This document shows, in pieces, positions 26,188 through 35,448 of a stretch of 64,000 nt of DNA (positions within the stretch are counted from its first letter, which is position 1; every line of letters starts with the position of its first letter). Source of the DNA: an uncultured Verrucomicrobiota bacterium (GTDB lineage Bacteria; Verrucomicrobiota; Verrucomicrobiia; Opitutales; Opitutaceae); the NCBI GenBank assembly GCA_903898675.1, contig CAIUGM010000014.1, positions 124,001-188,000 of the forward strand, read 5' to 3'. The notes beneath the pieces are model-generated. The model searched no databases. It was not told the DNA's origin and saw only the letters and a program-made list of their open reading frames with translations. The position numbers and the translations under genes were made by a program.

Positions 26188-27369
26188 TCACTCCACCCGC
26201 AGGATATACCCCCGCAGGTACTCGCTCTCCGGCATCGTCACCAGCACCGGATGGTCCAGCGGCTGGTGGCACCACTCGAGCACATGCACCTTGCGCTTGG
26301 CGTCCGTGGCGGCCTCGGCGAGCACGGCGCGCAGCTCCTTGTCCTGCATGTGGTGGGAACAGGCATAAGTGGCCAGCACGCCGCCGGGCACGAGGGCCTT
26401 CATGGCGCGGAGGTTCAATTCCTTGTAGCCGCGCAGCGCCCCCTCGAGCGCCGACTTGGATTTCGCAAAGGGCGGCGGGTCGAGGATGATCAGGTCCCAG
26501 GCCGGCTCGGCGTCCCGCTGCGCGGTAAACCAGTCGAACACATTGGCGGCGACGAAATCCACGACGAGCCCGTTGCGCTCGGCGTTCTTCTTCGCCTGCC
26601 CCACCGCGTCAAACGCACTGTCGAGTCCGCGCACGCTCGCCGCGCCGGCCCGGGCGCAATGCAGCGCAAACGAGCCCTGGTTGCAGAAGGCGTCGAGGAC
26701 GCGCCGGCCGGCCGCATATTTCGCCACCGCCGCATGCTGCGGCCGCTGGTCGAGGTAGAAACCCGTTTTCTGCCCGCCCTGCAGGTCGAGCCAGTAATCA
26801 ATGCCATCGATCTTCACCCAGCGCGGTTCCCACGCCGTGCCCGACCGCGTGTGCACCTCGAGCGGCAAACCCTCGAGTTTGCGGATGTTGGCGTCGTTGC
26901 GGAAGATGATCTCGGCTGCCCCGGTCAGGCCGGCGAGGATTTCGCCGATCAACTGGCCGTGCTGCTCCATGGCCAGCGTCTGGATCTGCACCACCAGCGT
27001 GTCGCCAAATTGATCCACCACGATGCCGGGCAGCTCGTCCGACTCGCTCCACACCAGCCGACGGAACTCTCCCATCTCCCCGTTCCCTGCTCCGGGTTCC
27101 TTGCGCCGGGCGACCGCCCGGCCGAGCGCACCCCGCAGATACGCCTCATCCAGTGTCACCCGGTCGCGGCTGAGCCGGCGCCAGACAATCTGCGACTTGC
27201 TGTTGTAGATGCCGGTGCCCAGGAAACGGCCCTTCGGGTCGCGGCATTCGACGACCGCGCCATCCTGCGCCGCCGGCAGCAGTTCGACGCATTCGTTCGC
27301 GAAGACCCACGGGTGGCCCGCGAGCACGCGGGAGTTGGCATTGGGCTTGAGCTTCAGGCTGGCAATCAT
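26188..27369 (-). CDS. Class I SAM-dependent rRNA methyltransferase (RlmI-like, PUA domain)
   Basis: Probable 23S rRNA cytosine-C5 methyltransferase of the RlmI group; 393 residues. The N-terminal PUA domain is seen in LAGHPWVFANECVE and GRFLGTGIYNSKSQIVWR. The Rossmann domain has FYLDQRP, VLDAFCNQGSFALHCARAG (motif I) and the catalytic LIILDPPPFAKSKSAL, and a late Cys in YACSHHM. Target position is inferred from the family. It is divergently transcribed from prfC. Confidence 0.88.
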   Translation of the reverse strand: MIASLKLKPNANSRVLAGHPWVFANECVELLPAAQDGAVVECRDPKGRFLGTGIYNSKSQIVWRRLSRDRVTLDEAYLRGALGRAVARRKEPGAGNGEMGEFRRLVWSESDELPGIVVDQFGDTLVVQIQTLAMEQHGQLIGEILAGLTGAAEIIFRNDANIRKLEGLPLEVHTRSGTAWEPRWVKIDGIDYWLDLQGGQKTGFYLDQRPQHAAVAKYAAGRRVLDAFCNQGSFALHCARAGAASVRGLDSAFDAVGQAKKNAERNGLVVDFVAANVFDWFTAQRDAEPAWDLIILDPPPFAKSKSALEGALRGYKELNLRAMKALVPGGVLATYACSHHMQDKELRAVLAEAATDAKRKVHVLEWCHQPLDHPVLVTMPESEYLRGYILRVE

Positions 27370-27548
27370 GGCCGGGACTCTCCGGGGGTTTGCTCACGCT
27401 TAGAAGCTAAAAATCAAGCGGCCCCGGGCGATCGACCGGCCCGGAGACCCGGACCAAAATAGGCTTCCCTCCTGCCCCGGGGTCCCGTTTCCTGACCGGC
27501 TTAACGCTCTTCAACCGCCTCGCCGTCCCCCGCCTCTCGCTCAAAACC

Positions 27549-29207
27549 ATGTCGCCCGCCCAGGAAATCGCCCGCCGTCGCACCTTTGCGATCATCTCGC
27601 ATCCGGATGCGGGCAAGACGACTCTGACCGAGAAGTTCCTGCTGTACGGCAACGCCCTGCACCTGGCGGGGTCGGTGACGGCCCGCAAGAACCAGCGGGC
27701 CACCGCATCCGACTGGATGGAGCTCGAGAAGCAGCGCGGCATTTCCATCTCCTCGACCGTCCTGCAGTTCGACTACGCCGGCTGCGCGGTGAACCTGCTC
27801 GACACCCCGGGGCACAAGGATTTCTCCGAGGACACCTACCGCGTGCTCACCGCCGTCGATGCCGCGCTGATGGTGATCGACGCCGGCAAGGGCGTGCAGG
27901 CCCAGACCCGCAAGCTCTTCGAGGTCTGCCGCCGGCGCGGCGTGCCGATCTTCACCTTCATGAACAAGTGCGACCGGCCGACGCTGAACGCGTTCGCGCT
28001 GCTCGACGAACTGGAGAGCGTCCTCGGCCTGCAATGCTCGCCCGTCATCTGGCCGCTCGGCAACGGCCCAACCTTCAAGGGCGTGTTCGACCGCCGCAGC
28101 AGGGAGGTCCACTTGTTCGAGCGCGTGCCGGGCGGCAAATACCAGGCCCCGGTCAATGTGACCTCGCTCGACGACGAGGCCGTCCGCGGCCGGCTCGACG
28201 ACTACACCTTCAACGAGGTGAAGGAGCAGCTCGAGATGCTCGACGGCGCCGGCCATGCGTTCGACCTCAAGGCCATCCAGGCGGGCCAGCAGACGCCCGT
28301 CTACTTTGGCAGCGCCGTGAATAATTTCGGCATCCAACTTCTGCTGGATGGTTTCCTCAAGGATTCCGTGCCCCCGGCCCCGCGCAACTCGGTGAGCATC
28401 TCCGTGCCCGGCATGGCCCAGCCCACCATCGCCCGCGAGATTCCGGTCACGAGCGAGAAGTTCTCCGGCTTCGTCTTCAAGATCCAGGCCAACATGGACC
28501 CTAACCACCGCGACCGCATCGCGTTCCTCCGCGTGTGCTCGGGCAAGTTCGAACGCGACATGGTGGTCACCCACCAGCGCACCGGGAAACAGGTCCGCCT
28601 CTCCTCGTCCCACAAGCTCTTCGGCCAGGAGCGCGAGACGGTGGACGTGGCGTGGCCGGGCGATGTCATCGGCCTCGTCGGCCACGACTCCTTCGGCATT
28701 GGCGACACCCTCACCGAGGACCGCACCATCTGCTACGACGAGATCCCGCGCTTCCCGCCGGAGGTCTTCACGTATATTTCCAACCCGAACCCGTCCGACT
28801 CCAAGAAATTCCGCGCGGGCCTCGAGCAGCTGCTGCAGGAAGGCGTCGTCCAGTCCTTCTCCGCGCGCAACGCCCCGTCCGGCTCGACCCTGCTAGCGGC
28901 CGTCGGCCCGCTGCAGTTCGAGGTCGTGGAATACCGGCTCAAGGCCGAGTACAACGCCGAGTCCCGCCTCGCGCCCACGCCCTGGACACTGTTGCGCTGG
29001 CTCGAGCTGCCTGCGGCCACCACGATGAGCGCCTCGAAGGGCACCCTGGACTACTCCCAGTTCATCATCGCCAGCGGTGTCAGTTTCGGCGCCGACAAGT
29101 TCGGCCAGCCCGTCGCCCTCTTCCCCAACGAATGGACGATGCGCTACTTCGTGGAAAAGAACCCGGAGCTGAAGCTGCACGCACTGCCGATCGAGCAGAC
29201 AAAGTAG
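27549..29207 (+). CDS. prfC: Peptide chain release factor 3
   Basis: Translational GTPase that recycles RF1/RF2 from the ribosome; 552 residues, slightly longer than the usual 530. G1 is ISHPDAGKTTLTEKFLL, the switch region contains KQRGISISSTVLQFDY, G3 is LLDTPGHKDFSEDTYR, G4 is FMNKCDRPT. RF3-specific segments include LLDELESVLG and LQFEVVEYRLKAEYN. The ATG is preceded by CGCTCAAAACC with no ribosome-binding motif. Confidence 0.97.
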   Translation: MSPAQEIARRRTFAIISHPDAGKTTLTEKFLLYGNALHLAGSVTARKNQRATASDWMELEKQRGISISSTVLQFDYAGCAVNLLDTPGHKDFSEDTYRVLTAVDAALMVIDAGKGVQAQTRKLFEVCRRRGVPIFTFMNKCDRPTLNAFALLDELESVLGLQCSPVIWPLGNGPTFKGVFDRRSREVHLFERVPGGKYQAPVNVTSLDDEAVRGRLDDYTFNEVKEQLEMLDGAGHAFDLKAIQAGQQTPVYFGSAVNNFGIQLLLDGFLKDSVPPAPRNSVSISVPGMAQPTIAREIPVTSEKFSGFVFKIQANMDPNHRDRIAFLRVCSGKFERDMVVTHQRTGKQVRLSSSHKLFGQERETVDVAWPGDVIGLVGHDSFGIGDTLTEDRTICYDEIPRFPPEVFTYISNPNPSDSKKFRAGLEQLLQEGVVQSFSARNAPSGSTLLAAVGPLQFEVVEYRLKAEYNAESRLAPTPWTLLRWLELPAATTMSASKGTLDYSQFIIASGVSFGADKFGQPVALFPNEWTMRYFVEKNPELKLHALPIEQTK

Positions 29208-29247
29208 TCTTCTGCTTCGGCGGACGAACCTTAGCCTCTGAGCGGGC

Positions 29248-30684
29248 CTATTGAGCGATGTAGTGCGAACTCGGTTCCACCGCCGTGCTCGCCAAACCCG
29301 GGCCTGACCAGTTCAGGTGCAGGCTCGAGTCACCGGTGGCGTGGACATACCGCACTTCGATCGAATAGGTCCTGCCGGCTTCAAGCTTAATGGCACCGGT
29401 GGCCACACTGCGACCCGGGGTCTTTTTCGTCACGACCGGCTGGCCGAACACGATCACTTCAACTTGATTGTCGCAGTCGGCCGTGAAGGTGTAACTCCCG
29501 CTGGCCGGCGCCAGAACGGTTCCGCTGTAGCGCACGGAGAAATGATCCTTGGGTACACCGGCCGAGGCATCGGGTGAACCGGTGCCGGTTTCGTCGCCGA
29601 GGTCGAAGTCGATGAAGGGCGTCACGGAGGATTTCGCCAGGATGCCGAAGCCCTCGTCCTTGTAATAGTTCACATTGAAGAAATGCGCGCGGGCGAAGCC
29701 ATCAGGTCCCAACAGCGCCTGCGCGTCCGCCAGCGCCCAGGGATGGCCGTCGGGATATACCACGCCGTGAAACGGCGTCGTCGCCTCAGTCGCGCGCGGC
29801 TTCTCCCGCTTTTCGTCCCAACTGAACCGGCAATTGTCCCGGCCGATGCCGAATTCCCACATGATGAAACCCGTCCGGCCCTTGTAGTGCTCGACAATGC
29901 CCGGGACCGTCTGGCCCTGGCGGTTCATGCATTCCGTACAAAGCGCGTGGGCGTCACCGCTGATCTTGTAGCTGCCGTCATATTCATGCCACGAGTAGAA
30001 ATCCGAGTACTGGCCGCCGGAATATTCCCGGCCGGTCGCGGTGACCGGGATGACCGATCCGGTCTCCTTGATCCAGCCATAGGCATCCTTGCCCAGCCGG
30101 ATCGTCTCCGGCGATTGGTTGGGCTCATTGTAGATTTCCCAGAAGACAATGCGCGGGTCCGCCTTGTGCGCATTCACGATGTCCTGCACGTACGACTTCA
30201 GCCGCGACTTGTGCTGGTCGTAGTGCTGGCGCACGACCTCGCCCGGGCTGACCAGCCACTGGCTGTTGTGCACGCCCTGGAGCGGCGCCGGATAGCGGTA
30301 GTCGGCCCGGAGCAATTCCTCCGGCGGCTGGTTCCAGCAATCGTCGAAGAAGATCAGCTCGGTCTTGATCTTGTACTTGTCCGCGCGCGTGAGGAAGTCC
30401 TCGATGTTGGCCAGCAGCGCGTCCTTCTTTTTCAGGTAAACGTAGTAGTGCAGGTAGACGCGGACGACATTGATCCCGTAGACCGAGGCGTTGCGCAGCT
30501 CGCGGTCATTGATGGCCGGGTCGTACTCATCCCACTGCTGGGCCTCGTTGACCGCGTTGGTCGGCACAAACACCGCACCCTGGACCCAGGTCCAGTCACG
30601 CGGCTCGGGCACGGCCGGGGCGGCGCGGCCGGCGCAAATAAAGCAGAGGCTGGCGATAAAGAAGCAACCGGCGGGGAATTTCAT
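29248..30684 (-). CDS. Secreted glycoside hydrolase (GH5-like TIM barrel) with C-terminal PA14-type domain
   Basis: 478 residues with an N-terminal signal peptide (about 1-21). Residues about 30-330 look like a clan GH-A barrel: the acid/base Glu in FWEIYNEPNQS and a likely nucleophile Glu in FIMWEFGIG. The last 120 residues resemble a PA14/carbohydrate-binding beta sandwich (FSVRYSGTVLAPASGSYTF, GRTYSIEVRYVHATGDSSLH, LNWSGPG). It probably attacks a beta-linked polysaccharide outside the cell or in the periplasm; the exact substrate cannot be given. Confidence 0.8.
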   Translation of the reverse strand: MKFPAGCFFIASLCFICAGRAAPAVPEPRDWTWVQGAVFVPTNAVNEAQQWDEYDPAINDRELRNASVYGINVVRVYLHYYVYLKKKDALLANIEDFLTRADKYKIKTELIFFDDCWNQPPEELLRADYRYPAPLQGVHNSQWLVSPGEVVRQHYDQHKSRLKSYVQDIVNAHKADPRIVFWEIYNEPNQSPETIRLGKDAYGWIKETGSVIPVTATGREYSGGQYSDFYSWHEYDGSYKISGDAHALCTECMNRQGQTVPGIVEHYKGRTGFIMWEFGIGRDNCRFSWDEKREKPRATEATTPFHGVVYPDGHPWALADAQALLGPDGFARAHFFNVNYYKDEGFGILAKSSVTPFIDFDLGDETGTGSPDASAGVPKDHFSVRYSGTVLAPASGSYTFTADCDNQVEVIVFGQPVVTKKTPGRSVATGAIKLEAGRTYSIEVRYVHATGDSSLHLNWSGPGLASTAVEPSSHYIAQ

Positions 30685-30859
30685 GGGGGTATACGAGACA
30701 AGCTAGAGTGGAGCCGCTGGGTGCGGCGAGGTTAACTTGACCCTATCGTTGGCAAACTCGTGACGACTGTTTTGTCCCGGGCCTAACGGCCGATTTGCAA
30801 GTGAAGATTGAAACCGGTCCGCGTCCCGTCATTGATGCCATGTCCATCCACCGCTCGTC

Positions 30860-31903
30860 ATGAAACCACTGCCTGCCCTTTCCCTGCCGCTCATCCTTGC
30901 CTTGTTGTGTGTCTCGACTGCCGCAAAGGAATTTGTCTGGTCGGGTCACGGCACCATCGTTTTCGACGTCCCGGCGGGCTGGAGCCTGCGGGGCGAACAG
31001 AGCAATCAAATCGCCTTCAGCTTCCAAGCCGATCCCGACTCGCGTGCCGCCGCGGTGACCCAGATTGTGCTGTTCAACACCGATGCGGCTCATCCGGTCA
31101 CGGAGGAGTTCGTGAAGAGTCAAACCGAGGCCATGTCCAAGCCCTACGTCGCCGAGTCGGTAGAGAAGGCGATTAACCTGAAGCCGCTCAAGCCGAGCCA
31201 GGGCTTCGGTTGGTTTGCCGAATTCACCGATGCCGCGCTGGTCGGAAAGCCTCCGATTCCAAAAAACTACAAGGTCGCCCGCAACGCCCAGATCGGGCTG
31301 GAGGAACACGCCCTGGCCGTGGCCGTGATGCAGTTCGACGACCCTGCCAGTCCGGAAGCCGCCGCCATGATGGCGATCCTGACCAGCATGCGCTTCAAAC
31401 GCGGCACGGCCGAATCCGATTCGGCCATGCATGTAACCGTATCTGGCGACGATTACCTGCTGACCGTCGGGGCGAGCAGGTTGCGCTTGAAAGTCCCGAA
31501 ACAAGGACTCGTGCAATCCGACATGAGGTTGGGTGGCAGCACCAACAGCCCCCGGTACTTCGAACTGGAGCGTCAAGTGCCCAACCTGATTGTCTCCGGA
31601 TGGTTTGAGTCCGACGGCGGCTTTCATGACATAAAAACTTTTTGGAAGAGTGAAAGCAAGAGCCTGACCCAGTCGGGATTGCCCGCTCCGGCCAATGTCA
31701 GTTTCCTGAAGCAGGGGAACTGGGAGGTTGTGGCCTATGAAATTCCAATCGCCAATGTCACCAATGCCAACCTGCGTGCCGAGTTAAAGCAGGCGGGCAC
31801 CTGGATTGACCTGCACCTTTCAAGTACCTCGAATTTGACGGTGGCGGAGGCCCGAAAGCAATTAATCGCCACCCTTGCTAACTTCGAAGTTCAGGTAAAG
31901 TAG
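30860..31903 (+). CDS. Exported protein of unknown function
   Basis: 347 residues with a signal peptide (about 1-22, LPLILALLCVSTAA). The mature part seems to be two beta-rich halves: one from VWSGHGTIVFDVPAGWSL to about residue 185, the second from about 190 to the end. There are no Cys clusters, catalytic signatures or membrane helices in the mature region. Composition is somewhat less GC-rich than in neighbouring genes. A single gene, divergent from the GH5-like gene; the YdeI-like gene follows after 26 bases and may share its transcript. Confidence 0.7.
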   Translation: MKPLPALSLPLILALLCVSTAAKEFVWSGHGTIVFDVPAGWSLRGEQSNQIAFSFQADPDSRAAAVTQIVLFNTDAAHPVTEEFVKSQTEAMSKPYVAESVEKAINLKPLKPSQGFGWFAEFTDAALVGKPPIPKNYKVARNAQIGLEEHALAVAVMQFDDPASPEAAAMMAILTSMRFKRGTAESDSAMHVTVSGDDYLLTVGASRLRLKVPKQGLVQSDMRLGGSTNSPRYFELERQVPNLIVSGWFESDGGFHDIKTFWKSESKSLTQSGLPAPANVSFLKQGNWEVVAYEIPIANVTNANLRAELKQAGTWIDLHLSSTSNLTVAEARKQLIATLANFEVQVK

Positions 31904-31929
31904 CCACCAGCACCGAAAACGCCCCGCTC

Positions 31930-32523
31930 ATGGCCGTACTGCAACCGGAAGCCTTGCACTTCAAGACCGCCGCCGATTTTCGCCGCTGGCTGGAAAAGCA
32001 TCACGCGAGGGTTCCCGAGCTCTTGCTCGGATTCTACAAGAAGTCGTCCGGCAAGGGCGGACTCACCTACCCCGAGGCCGTGGACGAACTGTTGTGCTTC
32101 GGTTGGATCGACGGGGTGAAGCGGCGCGTCGACAACGAGCGTTACACGCACCGGATCACCCCGCGCAGAGCGGGCAGCATCTGGAGCAACGTGAACCTCG
32201 GCCACGTCGCCCGGCTTACCAAGGCAGGTAGAATGCATCCTGCCGGCATCAAGGCCTTCCAAGCCCGCAAGGCGCACAAGACCGGCATCTATGCCTACGA
32301 ACAACGCGTAGCAGTACCGCGCTCGCAGAAATTCCCCGCCTCGCTGGAAAAAATCTTCCGCGCGAACAAACCCGCCTGGACCCACTGGCTGGCCCAGCCA
32401 CCGGGTTACCAGCGTCTCGCGATCCATTGGGTGACCAGCGCCAAGCGGGAGGAAACGCGGCAACGGCGTCTCACCCAGCTCATCGCCCTCTCCACGCAAG
32501 GCAAACGACTCGCCGGCCAGTAG
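31930..32523 (+). CDS. YdeI/OmpD-associated family protein
   Basis: A 197-residue soluble protein of the YdeI/OmpD-associated family, identified by FRRWLEKHHARVPELLLGFYKK, LTYPEAVDELLCFGWIDGVKR and ITPRRAGSIWSNVNLGHV, followed by the C-terminal Lys/Arg-rich helical part RLAIHWVTSAKREETRQRRL. Relatives have been linked to peptide or bacteriocin resistance in some bacteria; the molecular role is not settled. Confidence 0.88.
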   Translation: MAVLQPEALHFKTAADFRRWLEKHHARVPELLLGFYKKSSGKGGLTYPEAVDELLCFGWIDGVKRRVDNERYTHRITPRRAGSIWSNVNLGHVARLTKAGRMHPAGIKAFQARKAHKTGIYAYEQRVAVPRSQKFPASLEKIFRANKPAWTHWLAQPPGYQRLAIHWVTSAKREETRQRRLTQLIALSTQGKRLAGQ

Positions 32524-32609
32524 GCGACCGGATGGGACTATATACTGAAATGTAGGACCACCGCTTCACCCGTCGCGAAGCCTATGGCTGACAGGCGTCG
32601 GCGTGCCGT

Positions 32610-32706
32610 TCCGAATGGAGCAGCGGTCGTCAGACCGCTGGGGCCAGCGGTGTTACCACCGCTGCTACATTCCACGCAGAGGCGCGGCGGCAAGCGCCGG
32701 CCCTAC
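32610..32706. repeat. Cluster of GTAG-type hairpin repeats
   Basis: Contains a perfect stem CAGCGGTC-GTCA-GACCGCTG (32621-32640), then GCCAGCGGTGTTACCACCGC to TGCTACATT (32643-32671), which is identical over 29 bases to 51821-51849, then GGCGGCAAGCGCCGGCCCTA (to 32706). The last two end in CTAC, i.e. GTAG on the other strand. They make up most of the 272-base gap 32524-32795. Confidence 0.75.
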
Positions 32707-32795
32707 AGCCGAAGACTCACTGAATGATGGAGCGTATTTTCTTTTCGTTATCCTCAACAATTGACCGGTCTCAGTCGATCGGGATACTGCCCGCC

Positions 32796-33578
32796 ATGAA
32801 ACCCCGCCTGCTTCTCGCCCTGCTGCTTGGATTTTCCTGTCTCGTCCTCTCGCCCGCGGCCGAGCCCGTGCCGGTCGCCAGCACCGCGCCAGCGCAGGTC
32901 CAACCGGTCCTCGTCAGCGTCCACGGCGCCTGGGCCGGTGGCTGGCAGTTCAAGAAGGTCGCGACCCTGCTTGAGGCCAGGGGCTGGAAGGTCTACCGAC
33001 CGTCGATGAGCGGACTGGGCGAGCACTTCAACACCGCCTCGGCCGACATCGGCCTCGCGACGCACATCGATGACATCGTCAATTTCATCCTCTTTGAAAA
33101 CCTGCACGACGTGACTCTGCTCGGCCACAGTTATGGCGGCATGGTCATCACCGGCGTCGCCGACCGGATCCCGGAGCGCATCAGCCGGCTCATCTACCTC
33201 GACGCCTTCCTGCCCGTGAACGGCGAAAGCGCGATGACCCTGCGCAAACCCGGCAGCCTGGCGATCGAGCAGATGACGAAGGACGGCATGATCATTCCGT
33301 CATGGGTGAAACCCGACAAGGGGCTGCCCAAGGACGTGCCGCACCCGCTGAAGACCTTCACCGACCCCATCGTCCTGAAAAATCCGGCGGCCGCCAAGGT
33401 GCCGGCGACCTACATCCTGACCGTGGACAAGGGCAAGAAGCCGGAGGATGACGATTTCTATGCCTTCTACGAGCGGGCCCGGGCCCGCGGCTGGCCGGTG
33501 CTGATCATGGAGGCCAATCATGTGCCGATGTGGTACCTGCCGGAGGAAACGGCGCAGCTGCTCGAGAGCATCCATTGA
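32796..33578 (+). CDS. Exported alpha/beta hydrolase (EstC/pyrethroid-hydrolase-like)
   Basis: 260 residues from ATG 32796, with a signal peptide (about 1-19). Catalytic elements: VSVHGAWAGGWQFKKV (oxyanion His-Gly), nucleophile elbow LLGHSYGGMVITGVADRI, Asp region LIYLDAFLP, and the C-terminal His in MEANHVPMWYLPEE. This pattern matches small esterases of the pyrethroid hydrolase/methylesterase kind. The upstream ATG 32724 would add 24 residues without a signal-peptide shape. Substrate unknown. Confidence 0.87.
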   Translation: MKPRLLLALLLGFSCLVLSPAAEPVPVASTAPAQVQPVLVSVHGAWAGGWQFKKVATLLEARGWKVYRPSMSGLGEHFNTASADIGLATHIDDIVNFILFENLHDVTLLGHSYGGMVITGVADRIPERISRLIYLDAFLPVNGESAMTLRKPGSLAIEQMTKDGMIIPSWVKPDKGLPKDVPHPLKTFTDPIVLKNPAAAKVPATYILTVDKGKKPEDDDFYAFYERARARGWPVLIMEANHVPMWYLPEETAQLLESIH

Positions 33579-33651
33579 GCGTGGAGGAGTTGGCGCTTTA
33601 CCCACCCCGCACCCTCGCCTAACCAAGGGGCCGCAAACCAGAATCAACCCG

Positions 33652-34011
33652 ATGACTTCCGCGATTTCCTACGATTCCAGCAAGGGCGCCCTGCTCGTCG
33701 AGCTGCCGCCGAAGGAAGACTACAACCAGCTCCTGGACACCACGCGCGGTCTGGCCGGGCAATTGCTTGAGCGGGGCTGCGCCAAGCTTTACGTCGACGC
33801 GCGCCAAATCGAACTCGGTCTTTCGGTCAGCCAGACCTTCCACCTTGTCGCCGCCGCGGTCGAGACCGTGCCGCGCGGGCTCCGCGTCGCCGTGGCCGTC
33901 CGGCCGGGGCACCGGCTGATGGTGGAATTCGCGCAGGTCGCCGCCGCGCACCGCGGGGTGTCGATCCAGATGTTTGATTCGCCCACCGAGGCACTGGGCT
34001 GGCTGTCCTGA
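33652..34011 (+). CDS. Small SpoIIAA-like (STAS_2-type) protein
   Basis: 119 residues, soluble. It alternates strands and helices in the STAS order and ends VSIQMFDSPTEALGWLS, the typical close of SpoIIAA-like proteins; LYVDARQIELGLSVSQTFHL and LRVAVAVRPGHRLMVEFAQV are the central parts. There is no conserved Ser in the classic phosphorylation position that can be named with confidence. It lies 73 bases after the hydrolase gene. Function unknown. Confidence 0.65.
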   Translation: MTSAISYDSSKGALLVELPPKEDYNQLLDTTRGLAGQLLERGCAKLYVDARQIELGLSVSQTFHLVAAAVETVPRGLRVAVAVRPGHRLMVEFAQVAAAHRGVSIQMFDSPTEALGWLS

Positions 34012-34066
34012 CCGGGATCGATCGCGCCGGGATCACTCCGCTCCCGCCAGGATTTCCCGCGGGCGG

Positions 34067-35215
34067 TCAGGAATCCCGCTGGGTTCCGGGATGAAACGTG
34101 CGCCAGCTGTGCCAGAATTCCTGGTACGCCTGCACCGGCCGCAACTGCTGGTCGGGCGCCGCGAGGTTTTTCCCGGCCAGGTTGTAGGACCGGCCATCGG
34201 CCGAGAAAACATCATCCTTGATCGTGAACCGCTCGCCGTCCGCGTGCCGCTCAAACACGGCAAAACTCTCCTGGTCGGCGGCGAGGACCAGCACGATGGG
34301 CAGGTCGCCAATCCGGTCGTTGATGACGCGTTCCGCCTTCAGGCGGTTCCAGTCGTAAGCCTTGGCGAGCGTCCCGACCTGCACCCCCACCACCCATGAC
34401 TTGTCGCGCCAGGAGCCACGGTCCGTGCGGGTCAATTCGCCTTTGCTCTTTCCGCGCTCATATTTCCCCTCGGGATCGTATTCTTTCAACGCCGTCCCGT
34501 CGGGCTGCATGACGAGGGACGCCGGGTGCAGCCTGAACCATTGCCCCAGCGTCAACTGGCGGCTGGCGGCCTCCGGCAGCACCAAGCCCGCGCGCGGGCC
34601 GGTCACCGCCTCACCCGTCGCCTGGCGCCACCAGCTGCCGGTGGTCGCGTCCTCAAACATCGCGTTGAAGTGATCCATCCCGACCAGCCGGAATTTTTCC
34701 TGATGACCGGCGACCGTGGGCAGGAACACGCGCCCCGTGCGGCAGACACTGCAATAAGTCACCAGTACCGGCCGGCCGCCCACCGTATCCTGCACCTGGT
34801 GGTGATAGACCAGGTACCGGATGGGGTAGGCCCGGGCCTCGCCCTGATACTCGACGCCGACCACGACGCTGCTTTCGTCCACCGCGTTGTCCGCCCGGGC
34901 CTTGAAAACCAGCTGCCGCGGCGGCAAAAACATGTGGTCCGCCATCATCTGGAAATTGAAAAACCAGACGACGCCCGCCGCGAGCAGGCTCACGACCACC
35001 GGTCGCCACCGCGGGCGGAAGTCAAAGGCCGCCCGGGCTCCGGTCCCGATCGCCAGCAGGCAGCCGGTGCGGAAGTACCAGCGGTGCGTATGGAGGAAGT
35101 ACGCCCAATCGAGGCTGTTGATGCCCTGGCTGCCCGGGAACGGCATGATGAAATACACCTTCAGGACTTCAAACACCACCAGGGCGGCGAGGCCGGTATA
35201 GAAAAATAGCTTCAT
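34067..35215 (-). CDS. Membrane protein with a DUF3179 domain
   Basis: 382 residues from ATG 35215. The N-terminal part has three or so membrane helices (LFFYTGLAALVVFEVLKVYF, TGCLLAIGTGARAAF, VVVSLLAAGVVWFFNF). The soluble remainder is a DUF3179 domain recognised by RYLVYHHQVQDTVGGRPVLV, VTYCSVCRTGRVFLP and the late WVVGVQVGTLAKAYDW. The two Cys of YCSVCRT are characteristic. Molecular function unknown. Confidence 0.85.
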   Translation of the reverse strand: MKLFFYTGLAALVVFEVLKVYFIMPFPGSQGINSLDWAYFLHTHRWYFRTGCLLAIGTGARAAFDFRPRWRPVVVSLLAAGVVWFFNFQMMADHMFLPPRQLVFKARADNAVDESSVVVGVEYQGEARAYPIRYLVYHHQVQDTVGGRPVLVTYCSVCRTGRVFLPTVAGHQEKFRLVGMDHFNAMFEDATTGSWWRQATGEAVTGPRAGLVLPEAASRQLTLGQWFRLHPASLVMQPDGTALKEYDPEGKYERGKSKGELTRTDRGSWRDKSWVVGVQVGTLAKAYDWNRLKAERVINDRIGDLPIVLVLAADQESFAVFERHADGERFTIKDDVFSADGRSYNLAGKNLAAPDQQLRPVQAYQEFWHSWRTFHPGTQRDS

Positions 35216-35448
35216 CTGCTTCGCGAACGGTGATGGCGCGGCGTCTTCCTGCGCGCAGCAAAAATGGGGCGGATCGAAGCTATCCGGGGGCAAACCGCCG
35301 GACAAGATCGACCCCAGGCCGGCGGCACGGCGGGGAGACCCGGGCGCGCACGCATAAGACACTGCGCCGCGTGATTTGCCGTTGCCGAGACAGTGGCGGC
35401 CTGCCACTCAATTGATCCGGTTCGCAAAACCCTCCCCTCCATTTCCCC